IMG/VR virus record: IMGVR_UViG_3300047323_000119
Coordinates: 1-21,520 of that record
Direction: 5' to 3' (one strand)
From: a virus
Length of the DNA stretch: 21,520 nt
The notes under the pieces were generated by a model. The model saw only the letters and a list, made by a program, of their open reading frames with translations. It was not told the origin of the DNA and searched no databases. Position numbers and translations under genes: made by a program. Positions within the stretch are counted from its first letter, which is position 1; every line of letters begins with the position of its first letter. Below, in pieces: positions 14,948 to 21,520 of the stretch.

Positions 14948-15391
14948 CTACCTCCGGTAATAGCCTCTGCGGTTGTAGTGATATGGATACATTGATGGCG
15001 AGCCACCAGGCAGGTAACGAATCGTCCGGTATGGCAGAGTGGCCTGCCAGTAAGCTGCACCGTATGGGGTCTGCATGTACCACCATGAGGATGCGCTTGA
15101 TGGGCCGGCATCTACAGATACAGAAACCGAACCTTCGGATGCGCTCGTTACCCGCCCAACTAATCCACTTGATGCCTGCCCGCCTACTCCGCTGTTTATT
15201 GCGGCAAGGTGAGCAACCAGCATATTCAGGTATACCGCCCGGACAGCAACAGCTGTTACCGGGCTGGTATCGGTGTTGTTCAGATAGACCGTTGCCTCAA
15301 CGAAGTACGCGTTCAGCAGCGTGTCACTTACCGAGTCGAATTCCGGGTAACGTTCGCGGAACGCGTCAATATCAAAAGCAACGATAGCCAT
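14948..15391 (-). CDS. DUF4054 head-tail connector protein
   Basis: A 147-residue adaptor-like protein. Its N-terminal half is the DUF4054 pattern: [63 protein letters not shown], an all-helical ring component at the head-tail interface. Residues 105-147 form an aromatic and arginine-rich tail ([13 protein letters not shown] at the end) which is typical of DNA-facing connector ends. It begins two bases after the preceding stop codon and ends two bases before the next ATG. Confidence 0.82.
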   Translation of the reverse strand: MAIVAFDIDAFRERYPEFDSVSDTLLNAYFVEATVYLNNTDTSPVTAVAVRAVYLNMLVAHLAAINSGVGGQASSGLVGRVTSASEGSVSVSVDAGPSSASSWWYMQTPYGAAYWQATLPYRTIRYLPGGSPSMYPYHYNRRGYYRR

Positions 15392-15393
15392 CT

Positions 15394-15720
15394 TTATTTC
15401 CCGTCAGATTTCTCGATGCCCGGCGCCGGCTTGTCCTGAGGTAAGCCCTCAAGACCTGACTTAACGTCAGCGTTTTCTTTCGCCTTTGATTCAGCGCTGT
15501 TGGTCTTGGCTTGCGCAAAAACCAGTTCGTTTTTCACATAAGGCTGATCTGCGTGAGTCTTGATCCACTTATCGAAAGCGGCTTTATCGACGTTTTCAGT
15601 CAGGCCATAACCACCAACCAGATTCGATACATTGGCGCCATTGAGTTGGACGGTATATCCGTCCTGTTCCAGCACCAGGCCATTAGGCAGCTTGCAACCT
15701 ACAGTTACGACTTCAGACAT
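15394..15720 (-). CDS. Small phage structural-region protein, unknown
   Basis: A 108-residue protein between the major capsid and connector. Its first 70 residues ([52 protein letters not shown]) follow a pattern often seen next to DUF2184 capsids, with no established function. The C-terminal 45 residues are lysine- and glutamate-rich and low in complexity ([28 protein letters not shown]), likely disordered. A minor capsid or decoration role is possible. It starts two bases after the capsid stop codon. Confidence 0.6.
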   Translation of the reverse strand: MSEVVTVGCKLPNGLVLEQDGYTVQLNGANVSNLVGGYGLTENVDKAAFDKWIKTHADQPYVKNELVFAQAKTNSAESKAKENADVKSGLEGLPQDKPAPGIEKSDGK

Positions 15721-15722
15721 GA

Positions 15723-16763
15723 TCAGACTCCCAGCATGGTGGCGATTGCCAGCGGTTGACGGATGATTGCACCCCAGGTGCCACCGGATTTTTTCTGTTT
15801 CCAGGATGACTCTTCAGTCACCACTGCATGTGCGCGCATCTTCTCAGTGAAGGCGGCATACGCGGTGTCCTGCTCACCCAGGCGATCTGCAATCAGCTGA
15901 ACCATTTCACCGGCCGGAGTTGAGTACTCGATAGCAGTCTCAATCTTAAGATTCGGGAAGTTTTTCTTCAGCAGATCGGAGACGTTCACGTTATACATGT
16001 TCGTCTTAGCCAGGTTCACGGACATAGCCGGCGACATCGCCAGGGTCATTGGCGTGCTCATATCCAGCAGACCTTTGGTCTGAGATACCAACTGGCCGAA
16101 CAACTTCAGGATGTCGTCATACACAGCCTGGCCATCTTTGGTTGCCCAGGTAAGCGCGCTGCCAGTTCCAGTTGCGCCGGGGGTGATCGAAGCCGGAAGG
16201 CTCGGGTCATTCAGCAGGCCGTAGTTCTGCAGGCCAGCAATACCGTAGAAGTAGGACTTGTTCTGGAACTTGTTCAGCACCAGAGCAGATGCCACATTCA
16301 GTTCAGCGGCATAACCGATACGCGCTGCACCGTACATGTCCAACTCACGCTCACCCCAGCGGGTATGGGTCTGGTAGTGATATGACTGGCGAGGAACCCA
16401 GTTAACGTTCGCGGCGGTCATGCCGTTGTTGTTGTAGTCACCATAGGAGCTGGTTTCACCCGCTGATTCCACGATCGGGAATTGCGCGGTAAGTGTGGTC
16501 CAGTCACCTTTTTTAACTTCACCGATGATTTCAGCTGCCTTCATCGGGGTAACCAGAACGCGGATCAGCTCAGGGTCAACGTAGTTTGTGAAGTACGCCG
16601 GAATACCAGAGCTACCGGTAGTAACCATGGTCGGCTGCGCATCCATCGCCAAAGCGAAGTTATCTGCAAACTCAGGCTTCAGGTATTGAGCCTTTTCAGC
16701 ACCGCGCAACACGATGCCGTATTTACCGCTCGCTGCGGCGTAGTGCTTCTGAAATTCGTTCAT
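15723..16763 (-). CDS. Major capsid protein (DUF2184)
   Basis: A 346-residue major capsid subunit of the HK97-fold DUF2184 family. Signatures include the acidic [36 protein letters not shown] (about 54-90), [20 protein letters not shown] (136-155), and the C-terminal [17 protein letters not shown]. Its N-terminus lacks a long scaffold-like delta domain, so the separate DUF2213 protein likely provides scaffolding. The ATG overlaps the cement protein stop codon (TAATG) with GGAG upstream, a coupling suited to high expression. Confidence 0.9.
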   Translation of the reverse strand: MNEFQKHYAAASGKYGIVLRGAEKAQYLKPEFADNFALAMDAQPTMVTTGSSGIPAYFTNYVDPELIRVLVTPMKAAEIIGEVKKGDWTTLTAQFPIVESAGETSSYGDYNNNGMTAANVNWVPRQSYHYQTHTRWGERELDMYGAARIGYAAELNVASALVLNKFQNKSYFYGIAGLQNYGLLNDPSLPASITPGATGTGSALTWATKDGQAVYDDILKLFGQLVSQTKGLLDMSTPMTLAMSPAMSVNLAKTNMYNVNVSDLLKKNFPNLKIETAIEYSTPAGEMVQLIADRLGEQDTAYAAFTEKMRAHAVVTEESSWKQKKSGGTWGAIIRQPLAIATMLGV

Positions 16764-17245
16764 TAGTTGCTCCAGGTGCTGATTTTGACGAGTTCGCCCG
16801 CCGCAGCAACGCTGCCAGCTTCAAAGTTCGTTTCGGCATAACCTGCAATGGTTGCGCCTGCTGCACCGGTCTGAATCTGTCCGGTTGTGATAGAAGCGAA
16901 GATCTTCTGACCGCGGGTTGCAGCCGTTGATGTGCGCGCCCAAAAATCACCAGCAACCATCAGGGTTACTTCGCGACCGGACTGGATAACGTTTGACGCA
17001 TCGCCCAGCCAGGTGGTGATTACCGCCTGACCATCACGATGAACGAATCCAGACGGTGCGCCCGTGCCAGCGTTAGAGGCAACGCCGTTAACGTCCCATG
17101 CAAAGCGGCCAATAGTCAGGCCATTGGTACCGGCGACCAGAGCAGCTTCGCCAGCCAGGTAAGTGGCGTGTGGGTTGGTGCTGGCGAAACCACCTTCAAT
17201 ACCCGGTGCTGGGTACTGGTTAATTACACTCTGAAAACCTGCCAT
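16763..17245 (-). CDS. Capsid structural cement/decoration protein
   Basis: A 160-residue protein immediately upstream of the major capsid. It matches the structural cement protein (Gp24) family: [43 protein letters not shown], a Gly/Ala-rich middle, [17 protein letters not shown] and a closing [12 protein letters not shown]. These proteins sit on the capsid surface and stabilise it against internal DNA pressure. GAGGT is 7 nt from the ATG; it starts one base after the protease/scaffold stop codon. Confidence 0.82.
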   Translation of the reverse strand: MAGFQSVINQYPAPGIEGGFASTNPHATYLAGEAALVAGTNGLTIGRFAWDVNGVASNAGTGAPSGFVHRDGQAVITTWLGDASNVIQSGREVTLMVAGDFWARTSTAATRGQKIFASITTGQIQTGAAGATIAGYAETNFEAGSVAAAGELVKISTWSN

Positions 17246-17246
17246 G

Positions 17247-18563
17247 TTAGAAACCTCGTTTCAGTTTGCCGGCGGTCGGGAAAGCTTTCTCGAACTCGTC
17301 AGCGGAAGCGGAATCCTGAGCAATGACAGGACGTTTATTTTCTTTGTTCTTGATGGCCTGATTAACCAGCGATCGGTATGCAGATGGGTGAACACCTTCG
17401 ATATCCACTTCGCATTGCTCAAGCGCAGTGCGGTAGACGTCTTCAGCGGAGTCCATTGCGATCACATCGCCAATTAGTGGGCGAACAGCCTGCTCAGCTT
17501 CACGCACGGCGCGGAAATTCTCAGCAGCCTTGCGAGTTGCGCTGTCAGAGGCCAGACGAATAGCAGAGTCCATAGCGGTCTTGGAGACCTTGTCGTCTTT
17601 CTTATCGTCTTCTTCATCTTTGTTTTCGTCTTCAGCAACGGCCGGCGACAGAGCGGCAGAGATTTTGGCGATCAGCTCTTCAGAAACACCGGCTTCACGC
17701 AGCAGAGAGATAATCGACTCGTTGTCGTCATCCCCTGTTACCTTTGGCTCGTCTTCTGGCTCAACACCATCGGATGACGCTTCGATGATTTCTACCAGCT
17801 CTTCCGGTTCCAACTCCATATCGGCAGCCAGGCGGGTTTTGTATTTGTTGGCAACGGCCTGAGCGATAGCTTTAGTTGACTTGTTCGCATTCAGGATGGC
17901 GGTGAGGTCTTTGGGTGCAGCATCCTGAGCCAGGCGCGGCTTCAGAAACGCTCCCAGCGCGGCACGGATGGCAACGCCTTTGCGGTCTAACTTCATGTAT
18001 TTAAGCTCCAGTGGGAGAGAATCAGCGACCAATACGTCGCTACCTGCGCGGCCAGTTTCGACCAGTGCAACGTGGTTCCCGACAATGTCACGCATGATGC
18101 CGTCAAACACTTCGTCATCAGGCGTGGTGCCGGAAGTCATGTCAGCCCTGTACTGGTACGAGGACGACAATTCTTTTTGTTCTTCAGTCTCGATACCCGC
18201 GATCGCCGAGTTATCCCAGACGGACAAGCCGTTACAGAGATAGGTGCCATCGAAATCAGAACCAGAGTGAGTCGTACCTACGCGGTATTCGCGAGGCGGG
18301 TCTCCGGGGAAGTCAGGGGTATGAATGCAAAGAACAGGAATGTTGTTGAATGTTGGTGCGGCTTTCTTCAGTTCATCGGGGTGGCGCCAGAGCCGGTAAA
18401 TCTTGTCCGGGTCAAGGCCTAGCGCATCCGCATTGGGAATCTCGCGTCCGTAGTAGGGGCAGACATTCGCCTTGCTGATATTGCTCTTAGTGACCTGAAG
18501 CCTGCCGTTACCATCGAATGAGCGCACGGATGCGCGGTCAAACGCTAACCGTTCGATAGTCAT
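17247..18563 (-). CDS. DUF2213 prohead protease fused to scaffold
   Basis: A 438-residue maturation protein. Residues 1-190 are a DUF2213 serine protease domain: [33 protein letters not shown] (131-136, probable catalytic Ser) and [13 protein letters not shown] with His164, the usual Ser/His pattern of the prohead proteases. Residues 190-438 form a charged, helical scaffold with acidic stretches ([32 protein letters not shown]). The fusion would release itself from the procapsid by cleavage after assembly. The gene follows the terminator of the inserted 163-codon gene by 24 nt and has no promoter of its own that I can see. Confidence 0.8.
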   Translation of the reverse strand: MTIERLAFDRASVRSFDGNGRLQVTKSNISKANVCPYYGREIPNADALGLDPDKIYRLWRHPDELKKAAPTFNNIPVLCIHTPDFPGDPPREYRVGTTHSGSDFDGTYLCNGLSVWDNSAIAGIETEEQKELSSSYQYRADMTSGTTPDDEVFDGIMRDIVGNHVALVETGRAGSDVLVADSLPLELKYMKLDRKGVAIRAALGAFLKPRLAQDAAPKDLTAILNANKSTKAIAQAVANKYKTRLAADMELEPEELVEIIEASSDGVEPEDEPKVTGDDDNESIISLLREAGVSEELIAKISAALSPAVAEDENKDEEDDKKDDKVSKTAMDSAIRLASDSATRKAAENFRAVREAEQAVRPLIGDVIAMDSAEDVYRTALEQCEVDIEGVHPSAYRSLVNQAIKNKENKRPVIAQDSASADEFEKAFPTAGKLKRGF

Positions 18564-18587
18564 GTGCTTTCTCGGATTGCGGGCAAT

Positions 18588-18611
18588 AAAAAAGGCCGCC
18601 TAAGCGACCTT
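18588..18611 (-). terminator. Rho-independent terminator after the inserted 163-codon gene
   Basis: On the minus strand AAGGTCGC (18604-18611), loop TTAG, GCGGCCTT (18592-18599; one T:G pair), followed by six T (18588-18593). It lies five bases after the stop codon of the inserted gene and 24 nt before the DUF2213 start. Confidence 0.85.
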
Positions 18612-18615
18612 GTTT

Positions 18616-19101
18616 TTACAATGATTGTACGTCTATCTTGCTTTGTATTTCTTTATATAAGGCGTCAAAGAATGGATTGAGATTCACTTGTCCATTGATT
18701 TCTTCACAAGCAACATCATAAAGCATTGATGCTGTTCTAATGTTAAGTGAGGTTCCATTTATATCAGGTTTTCTTGCAATAATTTTCAGGCTAAGGGATA
18801 ACTCACTTTGCATAGAATTTTGTCCCGGTAGTTGCATGAAAAGAATGAAAGATAGGTCTCTCCCATCCTTATCATACTGCCAGTATGCGCACTGCTCGAA
18901 TTTGCCGTCTTTAATGCGCCCAACCTTTATGATACCAATTTTATTGCTATCTAGATCAAGTGCTTCGTTGCTTTCCATGCCTAGATATTCACTGAACTCG
19001 GCACCGAAGTTTTTGGCAACTTTGTGCAGAGATTCCCAGTAGGTTTTTTCACTTTCAATGCGTTTGGTAACTTCAACTCTCAACTGTTCGAACTTAGTCA
19101 T
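18616..19101 (-). CDS. Inserted gene of unknown function (moron-like), 161 residues
   Basis: A soluble, probably cytoplasmic protein of 161 residues (163 if the Met at 19107 is used). I recognise no domain. An N-terminal helix (MTKFEQLRVEVTKRIESEKTYWESLHKVAKNFGAEFSEYLG) precedes a beta-rich middle (IGIIKVGRIKDGKFEQCAYWQYDKDGRDLSFILFMQLPGQ), and a second strand set and helix at the C-terminus. It separates the head morphogenesis gene from DUF2213 and has a good promoter and terminator of its own; the base composition is visibly AT-richer than its neighbours. These are the marks of a moron. A role in defence against other phages or in lysogen fitness is plausible only by position. The ribosome site GGGGT lies 3 nt from the first ATG and 9 nt from the second, so the start is uncertain. 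Confidence 0.7.
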   Translation of the reverse strand: MTKFEQLRVEVTKRIESEKTYWESLHKVAKNFGAEFSEYLGMESNEALDLDSNKIGIIKVGRIKDGKFEQCAYWQYDKDGRDLSFILFMQLPGQNSMQSELSLSLKIIARKPDINGTSLNIRTASMLYDVACEEINGQVNLNPFFDALYKEIQSKIDVQSL

Positions 19102-19142
19102 TAGCATTTACCCCAGAGAGCCATCGAATTAATGGCACATAA

Positions 19143-19171
19143 ATATTACTGAAGTGTTAGCGCGCTGCCAA
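19143..19171 (-). promoter_or_regulatory. Promoter of the inserted 161-residue gene
   Basis: On the minus strand TTGGCA (19166-19171, 5 of 6 to consensus) is spaced 17 bp from TAATAT (19143-19148). The -35 element starts directly after the stop codon of the head morphogenesis gene, leaving a leader of about 35 nt before the inserted gene. Confidence 0.65.
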
Positions 19172-19987
19172 CTAAATGCCTGGTATGACTGGGGACCATG
19201 TGCAGCGGCAGTTAATCTCTTCACCGGGAAGAGTCCACTTACCATCGAGAAAGAGCCCCTTCGACAGATCGAACTTCTGTCCATCAGCCTTAACGTGCGA
19301 GGGGCGCGGCTCTTTACCTGCGTGAGAGTGTCGCCAGACTCCATCAGTGATGCCGAGTGACTGCTGCCTTGCCGTCTGCATAACTGATGTGGCTTTGTTG
19401 TTCTGGTCACGCGCGATGAGTGCTGCTCTGCGGCGTGTTATGCCAAATCGCTTTTGCAGCTCATCAGTCAGCGTCGAAAGGTCGCGTCCGCGGCTTACCG
19501 ACTGCATGACCAGCGTTTGAACCTGCGTAAGGTATTGCTCAGGGATGCTGGTAATCAGGTTCACGTTTTCCGTGATGGTCGCCTGCAATGCGTTATTCAT
19601 CGCTGGCGTCATCTTGAATGGAACAGTGAACCCTGCCGTTTCCAGTGCGTTATAGAGCGACACGTCAGAGTTCTTCTGTGCCTGCCCTGCGAACCGGTCA
19701 GCCAGCTTTGCGGCCACATCATCGAAGCGCTTCTGCCAGCGCGCGGCTAACTTCTTCATCGCGTCACGCATAAACACCGCGGGCGAAGCGTCCATTGCCA
19801 TAGCGCCGGATGCCCGATAGTTAGCCTTCAGCCAGTAGGTCACCGAGTCGTTCATTTCAGCGATCAGCTTATCCAGCTGTCTGCGGTACCAGGATTCGAC
19901 TCCGGCATTAGGCCTTGTCGGGCGGATCGTCTTCGGAGTCTGCTTCTTCGTCTTCGTCGATGTCACCTTCTTCGATTTCGAGGTCAT
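19172..19987 (-). CDS. Head morphogenesis protein, MuF-like
   Basis: A 271-residue minor head protein of the Mu F/SPP1 gp7 type, carried inside the procapsid near the portal. The C-terminal domain shows ARDQNNKATSVMQTARQQ, then HSHAGKEPRPSH (His220, His222, His231) and EINCRC (Cys260, Cys262), the conserved MuF motif set. The N-terminus is lysine/threonine-rich (about 1-27) and precedes VESWYRRQLDKLIAEM. The reading frame starts inside the portal gene and overlaps it by 80 bp, which is long for this operon; the ribosome site is weak, so the basic leader may vary. Confidence 0.8.
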   Translation of the reverse strand: MTSKSKKVTSTKTKKQTPKTIRPTRPNAGVESWYRRQLDKLIAEMNDSVTYWLKANYRASGAMAMDASPAVFMRDAMKKLAARWQKRFDDVAAKLADRFAGQAQKNSDVSLYNALETAGFTVPFKMTPAMNNALQATITENVNLITSIPEQYLTQVQTLVMQSVSRGRDLSTLTDELQKRFGITRRRAALIARDQNNKATSVMQTARQQSLGITDGVWRHSHAGKEPRPSHVKADGQKFDLSKGLFLDGKWTLPGEEINCRCTWSPVIPGI

Positions 19988-21431
19988 CGCTTAAGTCCAG
20001 TGAGTGATAAGGGCTTTCAGGGTCATCAGCAATCTTCTCGCGAACTTCATTGGCTGAGAGCGCACCGTTCGTTATGTAGACCGCATCTGTGTCAGCATCA
20101 ACCTTGCGAATATCTGCTCTCTCCTTCGCGCTCATCTCATAGAGAGGCTCAAACTCGAAATAGATATCAGGATCGATGTCACCGAACTCAGAAAGCTGAA
20201 TAACGTCCATAACTCGCTTCAGAGGCGACTTGAACATTGACTGCTGCAGTGAGTGGATGTAGTCGTAGAAAACGCGAATCTCGCCATCTGACGAAGCATT
20301 CAGCCCGTTTGGGGTGATGCCAAGCAACTTAACCAGTGGGATGCTGGAAACTGCCGCCATTTGCTCCTGAGATTGAGCCTGAAGCGTATCAAGTCCACTT
20401 AGTGGAGCGTTGACGAATTCCACCGTTTCCGGGCTTGTTGCGTCGTTGTCTTTCGCGAAAGCGCCACGGTTATCTCGACAGCGGTTGAACAGGTCGAGGC
20501 GGGCCAGTACTGAATCCGCGCCACCACCCTGCAATACCGTGCTCATGTTTGTGCCGATCACCGGGATACTGAATGAGTGGATCATGTCGCTGACACTGTC
20601 ACGCGTGCGAAGCCAGTTGTTGACGTAGGGCTCAGCAATCTGAACCAGAGACAAGCCGCGAAAGTTATACGATGCTTTCAGCAGGTCTGGCACCTGACGT
20701 GACACGAAGTCAACCATGCGGCTGGCGTGCACCGTCTTACCCATAACAAACCACTCAGTTGGTTTGTAGAAGTCCGGGCTTAACGGATTCTGCGCGTTGT
20801 AAACGCCGGGATAAGTCCAGACCGGTTCGATGACCTGAAAGCCTTTCAGGCTACCCTTTGCGATCTTCTTATCACTAATGAACAACTTGCTTTGCAGCTC
20901 GTTATCATCAGTCCAGGCAGATACGTTTTTTGGTGACAGGACGTCGATATAAATCTGGCCACCGCCAAAGTAACCGTCATGTTCAGCAGCCTCACGAAAC
21001 TTATCACGGACGTTGAAGCACTCCAGCGCATCGGTAATCTGCTTTACACGCTCTGATTTATCTTCATCGCCGACAGTCTTAAGCTTTATCCACTTTCGAG
21101 TCATCTCTTCGGCTATCGTGCCTACCATCTTGCGGTATTCAGGCTTCTGCGCCATCGCCGCCAGATAGGGGTAGCCGGGGAATGAGTCCAGCGTCCCATA
21201 ACCCATGCCATAAGCATCATTCAGCGCGCCGTAGTCCGTTGAGTCCATCGCAAGAATGCCGCGCTCTATTGCGGCAGGGATGACGCCTTTAGGTGGCTCA
21301 TAGCGCTGAAATTCACATGGCGGCTTTGGGTGGATTGCTGCGACCGCTTCAGGATTAATCTTCATCTGAACCTTTTCAGGCTCTTTCACCGGCTCAGGCG
21401 CGGCGATTTCTTTTTTCTTAAACCACCACAT
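19908..21431 (-). CDS. Portal protein (DUF1073)
   Basis: A 507-residue portal subunit of the DUF1073 family, the dodecameric ring through which DNA enters the head. Characteristic stretches are MDSTDYGALNDAYGMGYGTLDSFPGYPYLAAMAQKPEYRKMVGTIAEEMTRKWI, then GGGQIYIDVLSP, YNFRGLSLVQIAEPYVNNWLRTRDSVSDM and SSIPLVKLLGITPNGLNASSDGEIRVFYDYI. The C-terminus is acidic (EEGDIDEDEEADSEDD), a typical terminal tail. The ATG at 21429-21431 overlaps the terminase stop codon (TGATG) and has AGGAG 8 nt upstream. In some databases this family's N-terminal region is named after Acb1; I see no Acb1 catalytic pattern here. Confidence 0.85.
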   Translation of the reverse strand: MWWFKKKEIAAPEPVKEPEKVQMKINPEAVAAIHPKPPCEFQRYEPPKGVIPAAIERGILAMDSTDYGALNDAYGMGYGTLDSFPGYPYLAAMAQKPEYRKMVGTIAEEMTRKWIKLKTVGDEDKSERVKQITDALECFNVRDKFREAAEHDGYFGGGQIYIDVLSPKNVSAWTDDNELQSKLFISDKKIAKGSLKGFQVIEPVWTYPGVYNAQNPLSPDFYKPTEWFVMGKTVHASRMVDFVSRQVPDLLKASYNFRGLSLVQIAEPYVNNWLRTRDSVSDMIHSFSIPVIGTNMSTVLQGGGADSVLARLDLFNRCRDNRGAFAKDNDATSPETVEFVNAPLSGLDTLQAQSQEQMAAVSSIPLVKLLGITPNGLNASSDGEIRVFYDYIHSLQQSMFKSPLKRVMDVIQLSEFGDIDPDIYFEFEPLYEMSAKERADIRKVDADTDAVYITNGALSANEVREKIADDPESPYHSLDLSDDLEIEEGDIDEDEEADSEDDPPDKA

Positions 21432-21520
21432 CAAATTCTCCTGAGTTGATTCGGGTCTATAGCCATAGGCGCGCGACCTGAGATCAGGTTGTCGTCAATT
21501 GCATCCATCCACGTATCGAT
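21431..21520 (-). CDS. Terminase large subunit, C-terminal fragment
   Basis: The last 29 residues of a minus-strand gene that continues beyond the right edge. They read IDTWMDAIDDNLISGRAPMAIDPNQLRRI, followed by TGA sharing one base with the portal ATG. The position before the portal, the coupling, and the general look of the C-terminus (NL..G..P.AIDP) suggest the ATPase/nuclease that packages DNA. The catalytic domains are outside the window, so the call rests mainly on gene order. Confidence 0.6.
   Translation of the reverse strand: MDTWMDAIDDNLISGRAPMAIDPNQLRRI

Noticed and set aside
14983-15387. 134-codon plus-strand reading frame
   Set aside because: It lies wholly opposite the connector and tail-completion genes, has no ribosome site or recognisable domain, and reflects the codon bias of the real genes. 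The same applies to plus-strand frames such as 10530-10904 and 17530-17862.
19908-21431. Anti-CBASS Acb1 activity in the portal protein
   Set aside because: The DUF1073 family carries an Acb1-related name in some databases, but the sequence is portal-like throughout and I see no pair of H-x-T/S catalytic motifs of a 2H phosphodiesterase domain.
1-21520. CRISPR arrays, tRNA genes, insertion sequences
   Set aside because: No regularly spaced repeats, no cloverleaf-like segment and no transposase-like protein were seen on either strand.

Overview
The window is most of the late (virion) half of a temperate, contractile-tailed (myovirus-type) prophage, with accessory genes at its left end. The host is probably an Enterobacterales bacterium: there is a near-consensus E. 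coli-type LexA box, a UmuD'-like protein close to the enterobacterial sequence, and enterobacterial-looking ribosome binding sites and hairpin terminators. I cannot name the genus. The presumed direction of late transcription is right to left, on the minus strand.

Right to left, the late operon reads: C-terminus of the terminase large subunit (cut by the window edge); DUF1073 portal; MuF-like head morphogenesis protein; an inserted small gene of unknown function with its own promoter and terminator; DUF2213 protease/scaffold; capsid cement protein; DUF2184 major capsid; a small unknown protein; DUF4054 connector; neck and tail-completion proteins; DUF3383 tail sheath; DUF3277 tail tube; a tail assembly chaperone pair that looks joined by programmed -1 frameshifting at T TTT TTT; tape measure with an embedded muralytic-like domain; a Pam3-like simple baseplate (Dit-like protein, plug, hub, spike); a second inserted cassette encoding a secreted protein with its own terminator; gp46/gp25-like wedge, gpJ-like wedge and DUF2612 protein; glycine-rich tail fibre; and a small tail-fibre-associated protein. 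Most junctions are ATGA or TAATG overlaps, as in a translationally coupled operon.

Left of the operon, on the plus strand and convergent with it (the stop codons interlock), is an AT-rich acyltransferase-3 membrane protein, a likely lysogenic-conversion gene that acetylates a surface glycan. Diverging from it on the minus strand is a two-gene SOS unit: an 81-residue protein of unknown function and a HumD/UmuD'-like protein. Between these divergent units lies a strong LexA box, and 42 bp away a second, weaker one. The first 196 bases hold no gene. They hold two copies of an 11-bp palindrome and a helically phased direct repeat, and may be the prophage attachment end.

The virion genes follow known families. 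The less ordinary points are the two autonomous cassettes inside the late operon, the double LexA operator, the pre-processed and active-site-less UmuD', the frameshift site, and the left-end repeats. I see no CRISPR array, tRNA, insertion sequence or retroelement, and no stretch over 300 bases without a gene.
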